DNA of 64,000 nt, taken from contig NZ_LR880474.1 of NCBI RefSeq assembly GCF_904066215.1, positions 992,001 to 1,056,000 on the forward strand, in the 5' to 3' direction. Of the stretch, positions 8,468-16,477 are shown piece after piece. How positions within the stretch are numbered: the stretch's first letter is position 1; every line of letters begins with the position of its first letter. The notes beneath the pieces were generated by a model that ran no database searches, was not told where the DNA came from, and saw nothing but the letters and a program-made list of their open reading frames with translations. Source of the stretch: Microbacterium sp. Nx66. Its GTDB lineage: Bacteria > Actinomycetota > Actinomycetes > Actinomycetales > Microbacteriaceae. The position numbers were made by a program, and so were the translations under genes.

Positions 8468-8970
8468 CAGTGCACCTTGAAGTGATCGAAGGGTTCCAGG
8501 CAGGCCCGGCACTCGTACAGTGCCTTGCACGAGGTCGACCCGAAGCGGGAGACCTCCCGGGTGTCGAGCGAGCCGCACCGGGGGCAGCGCACGCTGAGGG
8601 CGAGCCGGATCGGACCGGCGGGCATCGCCGCGCGGCCGCTGGGCGGCGCGATCCCGTACGCGCGGAGCTTCTGCTTCCCGGCGTCGCTCATCCAATCCGT
8701 CGTCCACGCGGGGGAGAGCACGAGCCGCACCTCGACGTCGCCGAATCCTGCCGCCGTGAGCGCGAGCACGACGTCGTCGCGGATCGTGTCCATGGCCGGG
8801 CACCCGCTGTAGGTCGGCGTGATGTCGACGACCACGCGCTCGCCGCGGAGCTCGACCGCCCGCAGCACGCCGAGGTCCTCGATCGTGAGCACCGGCACCT
8901 CCGGGTCCGGCACGGCGGCGGCGATCCGCCAGGCCTGAGCCTCGACATCGGCGGTGGTCCGGGTCACCAT
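8467..8970 (-). CDS. paaD: Phenylacetyl-CoA epoxidase maturation protein PaaD
   Basis: A 167-residue DUF59/MIP18-family protein thought to assist metal-cluster or enzyme maturation of the PaaABCE epoxidase. The N-terminal part has PDPEVPVLTIEDLGVLR and TPTYSGCPAMD. The C-terminal part has a four-cysteine metal-binding pattern (CPRCGS, then CKALYECRACLEPF), as in other PaaD proteins. It overlaps paaC by 7 bases and paaE by one. Length and gene order match the canonical paa operon. Confidence 0.95.
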   Translation of the reverse strand: MVTRTTADVEAQAWRIAAAVPDPEVPVLTIEDLGVLRAVELRGERVVVDITPTYSGCPAMDTIRDDVVLALTAAGFGDVEVRLVLSPAWTTDWMSDAGKQKLRAYGIAPPSGRAAMPAGPIRLALSVRCPRCGSLDTREVSRFGSTSCKALYECRACLEPFDHFKVH

Positions 8971-9872
8971 GACGCCCCCGGATGCCGTCGCGCCAGCACC
9001 TGCATCTCGGCGAGGAGGTGACCGAAGGGGGTCGCGTGGGCGCCGTTCCGGCCGCCCGCGGACGACGCCGCCACCGGCGGCACCGCGAGCTCGGCCTCGG
9101 CGAACACGGTGGCGATGACCGCGTCGAACGGCGCGCGGAGCGTCGACGGTCGCACGGCGGCGTCGCCCAGCCGGTCGATCAGCGGTTCATCGCGGAACAG
9201 CTCGTCGACGTACGGCCACACATCCGCGAGGGCACGGATCATGCGGCGCCGCGACTCCTCCGTCCCGCCCGCCAGGCGCAGCACCCACTGCACGGCGTGG
9301 TCGCGGTGGTAGTCGACCTCCTTCAGCGCCTTCTCCGCGATCGCGGCGAAGGTGGGCTCGGAGCTCGCACGGAGCGCGGCGTACAGCTCGACGAGGTAGA
9401 CGGACGCGACGAGCTGGCGGGCGATGGTCTGCGCGAAGTCGCCGTTCGGCTGCTCCATGATCCAGGCGCTGCGGAACTCCGGCTCGTCGCGGAAGTAGGC
9501 GAGGTCGTCCTCGGAACGGCCGTCCCACGTCCCCGCGAAGTGCAGGAAGGAGCGGGCGTGGCCGAGCAGGTCGAGCGCGATGTTCCCGAGCGCGACGTCC
9601 TCCTCCAGCTCGGGGGCCCGGGAGATCCAGGCGCCGAGTTGCTGCGACAGGATGAGGGCGTCGTCGCCGAGCCACAGGGCGTACTCGGCGATGTCGGCGC
9701 TCGCCGCGGTCGTGCCGGCGCCCGCGAGCTCCTCGCTGAGCCGCAACTCGTCGACGGAGACGTCCCCGTGCGCATCCCCGTGGACGTCGCCGGCTTGCTG
9801 AGCGGAGCTGGGGTCCTGAGCGGAGCGGGGTCCCTGAGCAGAGCTGGGTCCCTGAGCGTGTCGAAGGGTCAC
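8964..9872 (-). CDS. paaC: Phenylacetyl-CoA epoxidase structural subunit PaaC
   Basis: A 302-residue ferritin-like structural partner of PaaA. Family signature stretches include EYALWLGDDALILSQQLG and NIALDLLGHARSFL. The frame begins with GTG at 9872, overlapping the paaB stop (GTGA). Its first ~30 residues, however, come from an 18-base tandem repeat and read as hexapeptides (GPSSAQ, GPRSAQ, DPSSAQ). Homology only starts around residue 40. A later GTG (around residue 30) could be the true start, leaving the repeat untranslated or as part of a coupled leader. Overlap with paaB favours the GTG at 9872. Confidence 0.93.
   Translation of the reverse strand: MTLRHAQGPSSAQGPRSAQDPSSAQQAGDVHGDAHGDVSVDELRLSEELAGAGTTAASADIAEYALWLGDDALILSQQLGAWISRAPELEEDVALGNIALDLLGHARSFLHFAGTWDGRSEDDLAYFRDEPEFRSAWIMEQPNGDFAQTIARQLVASVYLVELYAALRASSEPTFAAIAEKALKEVDYHRDHAVQWVLRLAGGTEESRRRMIRALADVWPYVDELFRDEPLIDRLGDAAVRPSTLRAPFDAVIATVFAEAELAVPPVAASSAGGRNGAHATPFGHLLAEMQVLARRHPGASW
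9799..9870. repeat. 18-bp x 4 tandem repeat inside the 5' end of paaC
   Basis: Four head-to-tail 18-base units start at 9799, 9817, 9835 and 9853. The first reads TGAGCGGAGCTGGGGTCC and the last ends TGTCGAAGGGTC, linking it to the dispersed TGAGCCTGTCGAAGGG family seen elsewhere in the window. Because 18 is a multiple of 3, the array keeps the paaC frame open and adds hexapeptides to its N-terminus. Confidence 0.85.
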
Positions 9873-10198
9873 AGGTGCGGCACCCCCTCGGACGCGGTGT
9901 AGTACACCGCATGCCGGTAGTTCTTACCCGCGGGACTCTCGAAGTACGCGCCCTTGGCGTCGGGGTCGCTCGTGGTGATCGCCTCGGCGGGGACCGCCCA
10001 GATCGACACGCCCTCGCCCCGGCGGGTGTAGAGGTCGCGGGCGTTGCGGATGGCCATGTCAGCATCGGGCGCGTGCAGCGAGCCGACGTGCACGTGGCTC
10101 AGCCCGCGGTTCGCCCGCACGAAGATCTCCCACAGCGGCCAGACCTCCCGTCCCTGGGGCCCTGAGCTCGTCGAAGGGTCGGCCCCGGGGGTCGCCAT
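9869..10198 (-). CDS. paaB: Phenylacetyl-CoA epoxidase subunit PaaB
   Basis: A 109-residue PaaB, the small subunit that bridges the PaaAC assembly. The conserved core starts at WPLWEIFVRANRGLSHVHVGSLHA and ends near the terminus with YRHAVYYTASEGVPHL. The first ~17 residues (ATPGADPSTSSGPQG...) are translated from a copy of the dispersed repeat, so the N-terminus is longer than in typical PaaB. The ATG at 10198 overlaps the paaA stop by one base; a GTG three bases earlier is an alternative. Confidence 0.95.
   Translation of the reverse strand: MATPGADPSTSSGPQGREVWPLWEIFVRANRGLSHVHVGSLHAPDADMAIRNARDLYTRRGEGVSIWAVPAEAITTSDPDAKGAYFESPAGKNYRHAVYYTASEGVPHL
10156..10186. repeat. Single copy of the dispersed TGAGCnnGTCGAAGGG repeat within paaB
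   Basis: TGAGCTCGTCGAAGGGTC at 10163-10180 is flanked by inverted GGGGCC and GGCCCC, giving a hairpin-capable unit. The same core is found in paaC (9853), and at 47.9-48.1 kb and 49.8 kb. It lies inside the coding sequence and supplies the DPSTSSGP residues of PaaB. Confidence 0.7.
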
Positions 10199-11184
10199 CA
10201 CGCCACCGCCCCTTCAGGGGTCAGGCGGGAACGCTGCTTGCGGGCGTACTCCGCGGCGGCCTCCCGCACCCACGCGCCCTCGTCGTGCGCCGTGCGGCGG
10301 CGCTCCAGACGCTCGGCGTTGCACGGGCCGTTGCCGCGCAGCACCTGGAAGAACTCGTCCCAGTCGATCTCACCCATCTCGTAGCGACCGGTCTCCTCGT
10401 CGAACCGCAGGTCGGGATCGGGGAGGGTGACGCCGAGGATCTCGGCCTGGGGCACGAGCATGCTCACGAACCGCTGACGCAGCTCGTCGTTCGAGAAGCG
10501 CTTGATCTTCCACGCCATCGACTGGGCGGAGTTGGGGGACTGGTCGTCGGGCGGCCCGAACATCGCCAGGCTCGGCCAGTACCAGCGGTCGACCGCGTCC
10601 TGCGCCATCTGCCGTTGCTCGTCCGTACCCCGCATGAGCGAGAGCAGGATCTCGAACCCCTGGCGCTGGTGGAACGACTCCTCCTTGCAGATGCGCACCA
10701 TCGCGCGGCCGTAGGGGCCGTAGGAGGCGCGGCACAGCGGCACCTGGTTGCAGATCGCGGCGCCGTCGACGAGCCAGCCGATCGCGCCCATGTCGGCCCA
10801 GGTCGGGGTGGGGTAGTTGAAGATCGACGAGTACTTCGCCTTTCCGGAGATGAGCTGGTCCATCATCTCGTCACGGGTGATGCCGAGGGTCTGCGCGGCG
10901 GAGTAGAGGTAGAGCCCGTGACCGGCCTCGTCCTGCACCTTCGCCATGAGGATCGCCTTGCGCTTGAGGCTCGGGGCGCGCGTGATCCAGTTGCCCTCGG
11001 GCTGCATGCCGATGATCTCGGAATGGGCGTGCTGGGAGATCTGCCGGATGAGGGTCTTGCGATAGGCCTCGGGCATCCAGTCGCGGGGCTCGATGCGCTG
11101 CTCGTTCGCGATCAGCTCGTCGAACAGGCGTTCCTCGTCGGAGGTCTCGCCGTCCACGAGGGACAGGTCTGCGGGACTGGTCAT
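10198..11184 (-). CDS. paaA: Phenylacetyl-CoA epoxidase catalytic subunit PaaA
   Basis: A 328-residue di-iron monooxygenase subunit that epoxidises the aromatic ring of phenylacetyl-CoA. The carboxylate/His iron ligands are visible in the two ferritin-like motifs KVQDEAGHG (about 84-91) and [10 protein letters not shown] (about 168-177). First gene of paaABCDE-paaG. Two consecutive ATGs exist at 11187 and 11184; the second lies 6 bases from AGGAG and is preferred. The promoter and a PaaR-type operator lie directly upstream. Confidence 0.97.
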   Translation of the reverse strand: MTSPADLSLVDGETSDEERLFDELIANEQRIEPRDWMPEAYRKTLIRQISQHAHSEIIGMQPEGNWITRAPSLKRKAILMAKVQDEAGHGLYLYSAAQTLGITRDEMMDQLISGKAKYSSIFNYPTPTWADMGAIGWLVDGAAICNQVPLCRASYGPYGRAMVRICKEESFHQRQGFEILLSLMRGTDEQRQMAQDAVDRWYWPSLAMFGPPDDQSPNSAQSMAWKIKRFSNDELRQRFVSMLVPQAEILGVTLPDPDLRFDEETGRYEMGEIDWDEFFQVLRGNGPCNAERLERRRTAHDEGAWVREAAAEYARKQRSRLTPEGAVA

Positions 11185-11212
11185 CATCGACTCCTCGGGG
11201 TCCGGTCCTTCT

Positions 11213-11234
11213 TTACTGACCGATCGTTAGGTAA
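11213..11234. promoter_or_regulatory. PaaR-type operator upstream of paaA
   Basis: A 22-base imperfect palindrome with TTAC and GTAA ends around a central CGATCG; 16 of 22 positions are symmetric. Three further copies precede paaI, paaJ and the MHS transporter gene. TetR-family PaaR is known to bind such palindromes and to release them with phenylacetyl-CoA. It overlaps the end of the predicted paaA -10 box, fitting repression. Confidence 0.85.
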
Positions 11235-11262
11235 TTCTGACACACGCGACGGCCCGATTCAA
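11234..11262 (-). promoter_or_regulatory. Predicted sigma-70-type paaA promoter
   Basis: On the minus strand, TTGAAT (11262-11257) and CAGAAT (11239-11234) are separated by 17 bases. The operator begins at the last base of the -10 box, so a bound repressor would block open-complex formation. Confidence 0.5.
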
Positions 11263-11271
11263 CAGGACGTG

Positions 11272-11691
11272 TCAGCGGGAGCGCGAGATCAGCGCCAGCA
11301 GGGCGCGGCCGTAGGCCTCCGCCGGGTCCGGGTGCTCGAACAGCAGGGGAGTCCCGGCGAGCTCGATCTCGACGCGGAACGTGTCGGGGAGGCGGATGAG
11401 GGCACGGAACGTCCCGCGGAGCAGGTCCCGCAGCTGGTCCTCGCGCGGCAGCCACACCGCATCGGCGAGGGTCACGGCGTCGAGCGCCCACTCCGTCGTG
11501 CCGTTGAAGGCGAGATCCGTGCCGGCCGGCGTCTGCCGCGCCTCGATGGTCATCGCGCTGACCGTGAAGACGTCGGCCTCCGCCTCCAGCTCCACCTCGT
11601 CCGGGAGGTCGAGCTGGAACCGGTCACCCTCCGCGGGCTTCCAGGTCAGGCCGGCATCGCGGAGCGCGACGGCGAGTTCGCGGGTGATCAT
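11272..11691 (-). CDS. Conserved hypothetical protein (often labelled CpaE-like in Microbacteriaceae)
   Basis: A 139-residue soluble protein with no catalytic motif I recognise. Its central segment FNGTTEWALDAVTLADAVWLPREDQLRDLL is typical of a small conserved actinobacterial family that databases sometimes call 'pilus assembly protein CpaE'. No ATPase motif is present, so that label is probably wrong. It is read away from recQ and toward the paaA promoter. Function unknown. Confidence 0.65.
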   Translation of the reverse strand: MITRELAVALRDAGLTWKPAEGDRFQLDLPDEVELEAEADVFTVSAMTIEARQTPAGTDLAFNGTTEWALDAVTLADAVWLPREDQLRDLLRGTFRALIRLPDTFRVEIELAGTPLLFEHPDPAEAYGRALLALISRSR

Positions 11692-11779
11692 TCCTCCACG
11701 CTACGGGTTCCGCGCCGGTCGTCCACCGAGCGTGGGCGACGGGCAGAGTCCTGTCAGAGGCCTGCGGCAGAGTGGAGGC

Positions 11780-13906
11780 ATGACCTCCACGACTGCCGTG
11801 CCCCTCCGCGAGGCTGCCCGCGCCGCCCTCGGCGAACTCGTCGGCCGCCCCGACGTCGACTTCCACGACGGCCAGTTCGAGGCGATCGAGGCGCTGGTGG
11901 AGGGGCGTCGCCGCGCGCTGGTCGTGCAGCGCACCGGGTGGGGGAAGTCGGCGGTGTACTTCGTCGCGACCCTCCTGCGCCGCCGGCAGGGCACCGGCCC
12001 CACCGTGCTCGTCTCCCCGCTCCTGGCGCTCATGCGCGACCAGATCGCCGCGGCCGAGCGCGCGGGGGTGCGCGCGGTCGCCATCAACTCGACGAACGCG
12101 CACGAATGGGCGGAGGTGCAGGACAGCCTCGCTCGGGACGAGGTCGACGTGCTGCTCGTCTCCCCGGAGCGGCTGAACAACCCGGCCTTCCGCGAGGAGC
12201 AGCTGCCGACGCTGGTGGCGCGGCTCGGCATGCTCGTCGTCGACGAGGCGCACTGCATCAGCGACTGGGGGCACGATTTCCGCCCGGACTACCGCCGGCT
12301 CCGCGATCTCATCGCGCAGATGCCCGCCGACGTGCCGGTGCTGGCGACGACCGCGACGGCCAACAGTCGCGTGGTGGCCGACGTCGCGGAGCAGCTCGGG
12401 GCGCTGCCGGGTGGCGCGAGCGGAGCGGAGGCGGTACCCGTGCTCACGATCCGGGGGCCGCTCGCCCGCACCTCGCTGCGGCTCGGCGTGCTCCGCCTCA
12501 GGGACTCGGCGAGCCGCCTGGCCTGGCTGCTCAGTCACCTCGACGACCTCCCCGGCAGCGGGATCATCTACACGCTGACTGTGGCGGCGGCGGTCGACAC
12601 CGCCCGATTCCTGCGCGACCACGGCCACGACGTGCGCGCCTACACCGGCCAGACCGATCCCGAGGAGCGCGCCGAGTCGGAGGGCATGCTCAAGCGGAAC
12701 GAGGTGAAGGCGCTCGTCGCGACCAGCGCCCTCGGCATGGGGTTCGACAAGCCGGACCTCGGGTTCGTCGTGCATCTCGGTGCCCCGTCCTCGCCCGTCG
12801 CGTACTACCAGCAGGTCGGACGAGCCGGGCGTGCCAGCGAGAGCGCGGACGTGCTCCTGCTCCCCGGTGTCGAGGACCGTGAGATCTGGCACTACTTCGC
12901 GACCGCGTCGATGCCCGATCGGGAGCGCGCGGAACGGGTCATCGCGGCGCTCGGCGACAGCCCGATCTCCACGCCGGCGCTGGAGGCCGTCGTCGACATC
13001 CGTCGTACGCCCCTCGAGCTGCTGCTGAAGGTGCTCGACGTGGACGGTGCCGTGCGCCGCGTGCAGGGCGGCTGGGTCGCGACGGGACAGCCGTGGACGT
13101 ACGACGCCGAGCGCTACGAGCGCATCGCCGCCGAACGGGTCGCGGAGCAGGAGCACATGCTGGAGTACGAGCGCACGGACGGCTGTCGCATGGCCTTCCT
13201 GCAGCGGGCGCTCGACGACGACACCGCGGCTCCCTGCGGTCGGTGCGACAACTGCGCGGGCGTGTGGTTCCCGGCGGAGATCGCGCAGACGGCGAGTGCA
13301 CAGGCGACGGAGTCCCTGGACCGGGTCGGTGTGCCGGTCGAGCCTCGCCGCGCGTGGCCGACCGGCGCCGACCGTCTGGGCGTGCCGGTGCGCGGTCGCA
13401 TCCCCGCGGGGGAGCAGGCCGACGAGGGACGCGCCCTCGCCCGGCTCACCGACCTCGGCTGGGGCGGCGCGCTGCGCGAGATCTTCGCCGCGGGTGCCGC
13501 GGACGCGCCGATCAGCCCGGCGCTGCTGCAGGCCTGCGTGCGCGTGCTGGCCGGGTGGGACTGGGCGGAGCGGCCGATGGCTGTGGTCGCGATGCCGTCG
13601 CGCTCGCATCCGCAGCTCGTCGACTCCCTCGCCCGCGGGCTCTCGGAGATCGGGCGGCTGCCGTACCTCGGCGCGCTGGAGTGGCGGAACGGGGGTCCCT
13701 CGGGGCAGGCGGGCGGGAACAGCGTGTTCCGGCTCGCGGGGGTGTGGGATCGGTTCGACGCGGCGCATCTCGAGGTCCCCGCCGGTCCGGTGCTGCTCGT
13801 CGACGACCTCATCGACAGTCGCTGGACCCTGACGGTCGCGGCGCGCGCGGTGCGGCAGGCCGGAGCCACGGCCGTGCTGCCGTTCGCGCTCGGCCTGCGC
13901 GGCTGA
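11780..13906 (+). CDS. recQ: RecQ-family ATP-dependent DNA helicase with C-terminal phosphoribosyltransferase-like domain
   Basis: A 708-residue SF2 helicase. Motif I is QRTGWGKSAVY (about 50-60), motif II DEAH is at 155-158, followed by the RecQ-specific aromatic-rich loop CISDWGHDFRPDYRRLR, and motif VI is YYQQVGRAGR. The zinc-binding region has CRMAFLQRAL and CGRCDNC (first Cys near 486). After a winged-helix-like stretch the last ~60 residues hold VLLVDDLIDSRWTLT, a PRTase-type phosphate-binding loop lacking the usual TG pair. The ATG at 11780 follows GTGGAGG. It probably unwinds recombination or repair intermediates; the role of the extra domain is unknown. Confidence 0.88.
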   Translation: MTSTTAVPLREAARAALGELVGRPDVDFHDGQFEAIEALVEGRRRALVVQRTGWGKSAVYFVATLLRRRQGTGPTVLVSPLLALMRDQIAAAERAGVRAVAINSTNAHEWAEVQDSLARDEVDVLLVSPERLNNPAFREEQLPTLVARLGMLVVDEAHCISDWGHDFRPDYRRLRDLIAQMPADVPVLATTATANSRVVADVAEQLGALPGGASGAEAVPVLTIRGPLARTSLRLGVLRLRDSASRLAWLLSHLDDLPGSGIIYTLTVAAAVDTARFLRDHGHDVRAYTGQTDPEERAESEGMLKRNEVKALVATSALGMGFDKPDLGFVVHLGAPSSPVAYYQQVGRAGRASESADVLLLPGVEDREIWHYFATASMPDRERAERVIAALGDSPISTPALEAVVDIRRTPLELLLKVLDVDGAVRRVQGGWVATGQPWTYDAERYERIAAERVAEQEHMLEYERTDGCRMAFLQRALDDDTAAPCGRCDNCAGVWFPAEIAQTASAQATESLDRVGVPVEPRRAWPTGADRLGVPVRGRIPAGEQADEGRALARLTDLGWGGALREIFAAGAADAPISPALLQACVRVLAGWDWAERPMAVVAMPSRSHPQLVDSLARGLSEIGRLPYLGALEWRNGGPSGQAGGNSVFRLAGVWDRFDAAHLEVPAGPVLLVDDLIDSRWTLTVAARAVRQAGATAVLPFALGLRG

Positions 13907-13930
13907 GCACCGGTCCCCGAACCGACGCCG

Positions 13931-14698
13931 TCAGTCCTCGGCGGGGGCTACGGGTGGCGGCCAGGTCGTCGCGCCGAGTTCGCGGGAGATGTTCCGTGCC
14001 GTGTCCCGCAGCGCGTGCATGGTCGCGTCGGATGCGGGTGCCTCCGACGTCGGCAGTACGACGGCGACGGCGGCGACGATCGTGTTCGAGGCGTCGGCGA
14101 TCGGGGCGGCGAGGGAGGATTCGCCGAGCACGGCTTCATCCGTCTCGGCCGCCGTCCCGCGCTCCGCGATCCCCGGCAGCTCGAGGGTCAGTCGGGCGAC
14201 GTCAGTGATGGTGTCGCCGGTGAGGCTGCGCAGGGGCTCCGCGAACACGCTCTGCTGGAAGCCCTGGTCGTAGGCGAGGAGCACCTTCCCCATGGCGGAG
14301 GCGTGCGCGGGGACGGCCATCCCCGTCTCCAGCATCTGCGGGCTGTCGTCGGGCCGGAGGTTGTGGTGGATCACGAGGACGTCCGTGAGGTGCGGCGCGC
14401 CGAGGCGCACGGACAGCTCGGAGCGCCGGGCCAGTTCCTGCGTCCAGCGCATCGCCCGCGCCCGCACATCCAGTGTGTCGAGGTACACGTTGCTCAGCCG
14501 CAGGAGGGTAGGGCCGAGCATGTAGCGCTGTCCGCCGCGCTCCTTCGCGACGAGGCCGTGCGCGCGCAGCGACTTCACCAGCCCGTGCACGGTCGACGGC
14601 GGAAGGCTCAGGGCCGCAGCGAGATCGGTGATACCGAGGTGGCGGGCGCCCTGGAGCAGGTCGAGGATCTTCGCCGCGCGGTCGATCGCCTGGATCAT
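13931..14698 (-). CDS. IclR-family transcriptional regulator, divergent from the dha operon
   Basis: A 255-residue IclR regulator. A winged helix-turn-helix (about 1-65, with LGITDLAAALSLPPSTVHGLVKSL) is followed by a GAF-like effector domain (about 80-245) with GMAVPAHASAMGKVLLAY. The ATG at 14698 has a strong AAGGAGG 7 bases upstream. It is transcribed away from dhaKLM, so it probably controls that operon and itself from the shared 148-base region. The effector is likely dihydroxyacetone or a related triose, by inference only. Confidence 0.9.
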   Translation of the reverse strand: MIQAIDRAAKILDLLQGARHLGITDLAAALSLPPSTVHGLVKSLRAHGLVAKERGGQRYMLGPTLLRLSNVYLDTLDVRARAMRWTQELARRSELSVRLGAPHLTDVLVIHHNLRPDDSPQMLETGMAVPAHASAMGKVLLAYDQGFQQSVFAEPLRSLTGDTITDVARLTLELPGIAERGTAAETDEAVLGESSLAAPIADASNTIVAAVAVVLPTSEAPASDATMHALRDTARNISRELGATTWPPPVAPAED

Positions 14699-14752
14699 GC
14701 GCGTCCTCCTTCCGGTCGTCGTCGAGCCGGGTTTCCGGTCGCCGGATCGATC

Positions 14753-14807
14753 TTGACAACCCGGCAGGCTCCGAGCATATTCGACATTGACGAATCCTTT
14801 TCGGATT
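14753..14807 (+). promoter_or_regulatory. Predicted dhaK promoter and overlapping inverted repeats
   Basis: TTGACA (14753-14758), 17 bases, then CATATT (14776-14781) is a near-consensus sigma-70 promoter reading toward dhaK. TTCG...CGAA (14780-14794) and AATCC...GGATT (14793-14807) overlap and follow the -10 box. They are candidate binding sites for the divergent IclR protein. Confidence 0.6.
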
Positions 14808-14846
14808 TTTGCTCGAGACTCACGCCGCATCAAAGGAGATCGCAGG

Positions 14847-15838
<992 letters not shown>

Positions 15839-15839
<1 letters not shown>

Positions 15840-16477
15840 TGGCGGCCGTCGGCACCGACGTCCTCGTCGACTGGATCTCCCGCTACCGCGAGGCCGTCAC
15901 CGCGCAGCGCGACTGGCTCACGGAACTGGACTCCGCGATCGGGGACGCCGACCACGGCGCGAACATGGCGCGGGGCTTCACGGCGGTCGGGGAGAAGCTC
16001 GCGGCGACGCCCGCGACGATCGACGAACTCCTCAAGTCCGTCGGCATGACCCTGGTGAGCTCGGTGGGCGGTGCGAGTGGCCCCCTCTACGGCACCTTCT
16101 TCCTGCGCATGGGGATGTCGGCCGGTGCGGTGACGACATTGGACGGACCGGCGCTCGCCGCGGCACTGCGGGCGGGGCTCGAGGGCATCGTCGCGCGGGG
16201 CAAGCCCGAGGCCGGCGACAAGACGATGTTCGATGCGATGGCCCCCGCGGTCGACGCTTTCGATGCCGCCCTCGCCGGCGGAGCGGATACCGCGGCGGCG
16301 GCCAGGGCGGCCGCGGACGCCGCGGCCGCCGGTCGTGACGCCACGGTGCCCCTCGTCGCCCGGAAGGGCAGAGCGAGCTACCTCGGTGAACGCAGCGCCG
16401 GACATCTCGACCCGGGAGCCGCCTCGACGGCGCTCCTGTTCGAGACGCTCGCCGCGGCCCTCGCGGACGCCGGATGA
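15839..16477 (+). CDS. dhaL: Dihydroxyacetone kinase, ADP-binding subunit DhaL
   Basis: A 212-residue DhaL, the subunit that keeps ADP tightly bound as a phosphate carrier between DhaM and dihydroxyacetone. The Mg-binding aspartates are in SAIGDADHGANM (about 33-44), followed by GGASGPLYGTFFL and a late YLGERSAGHLDPGAAS loop. Its ATG overlaps the dhaK stop (TGATG) and its end overlaps dhaM by 4 bases, so all three are translationally coupled. Confidence 0.95.

Noticed and set aside
5771..8485. Long plus-strand open frame of about 900 codons across the ligase, paaG and paaE genes
   Set aside because: It is antisense to well-supported genes, is Arg/Ser/Ala-rich without any domain, and arises from high third-position GC.
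11272..11691. Pilus assembly protein CpaE
   Set aside because: It is only 139 residues with no MinD/CpaE ATPase motifs and no pilus genes nearby.
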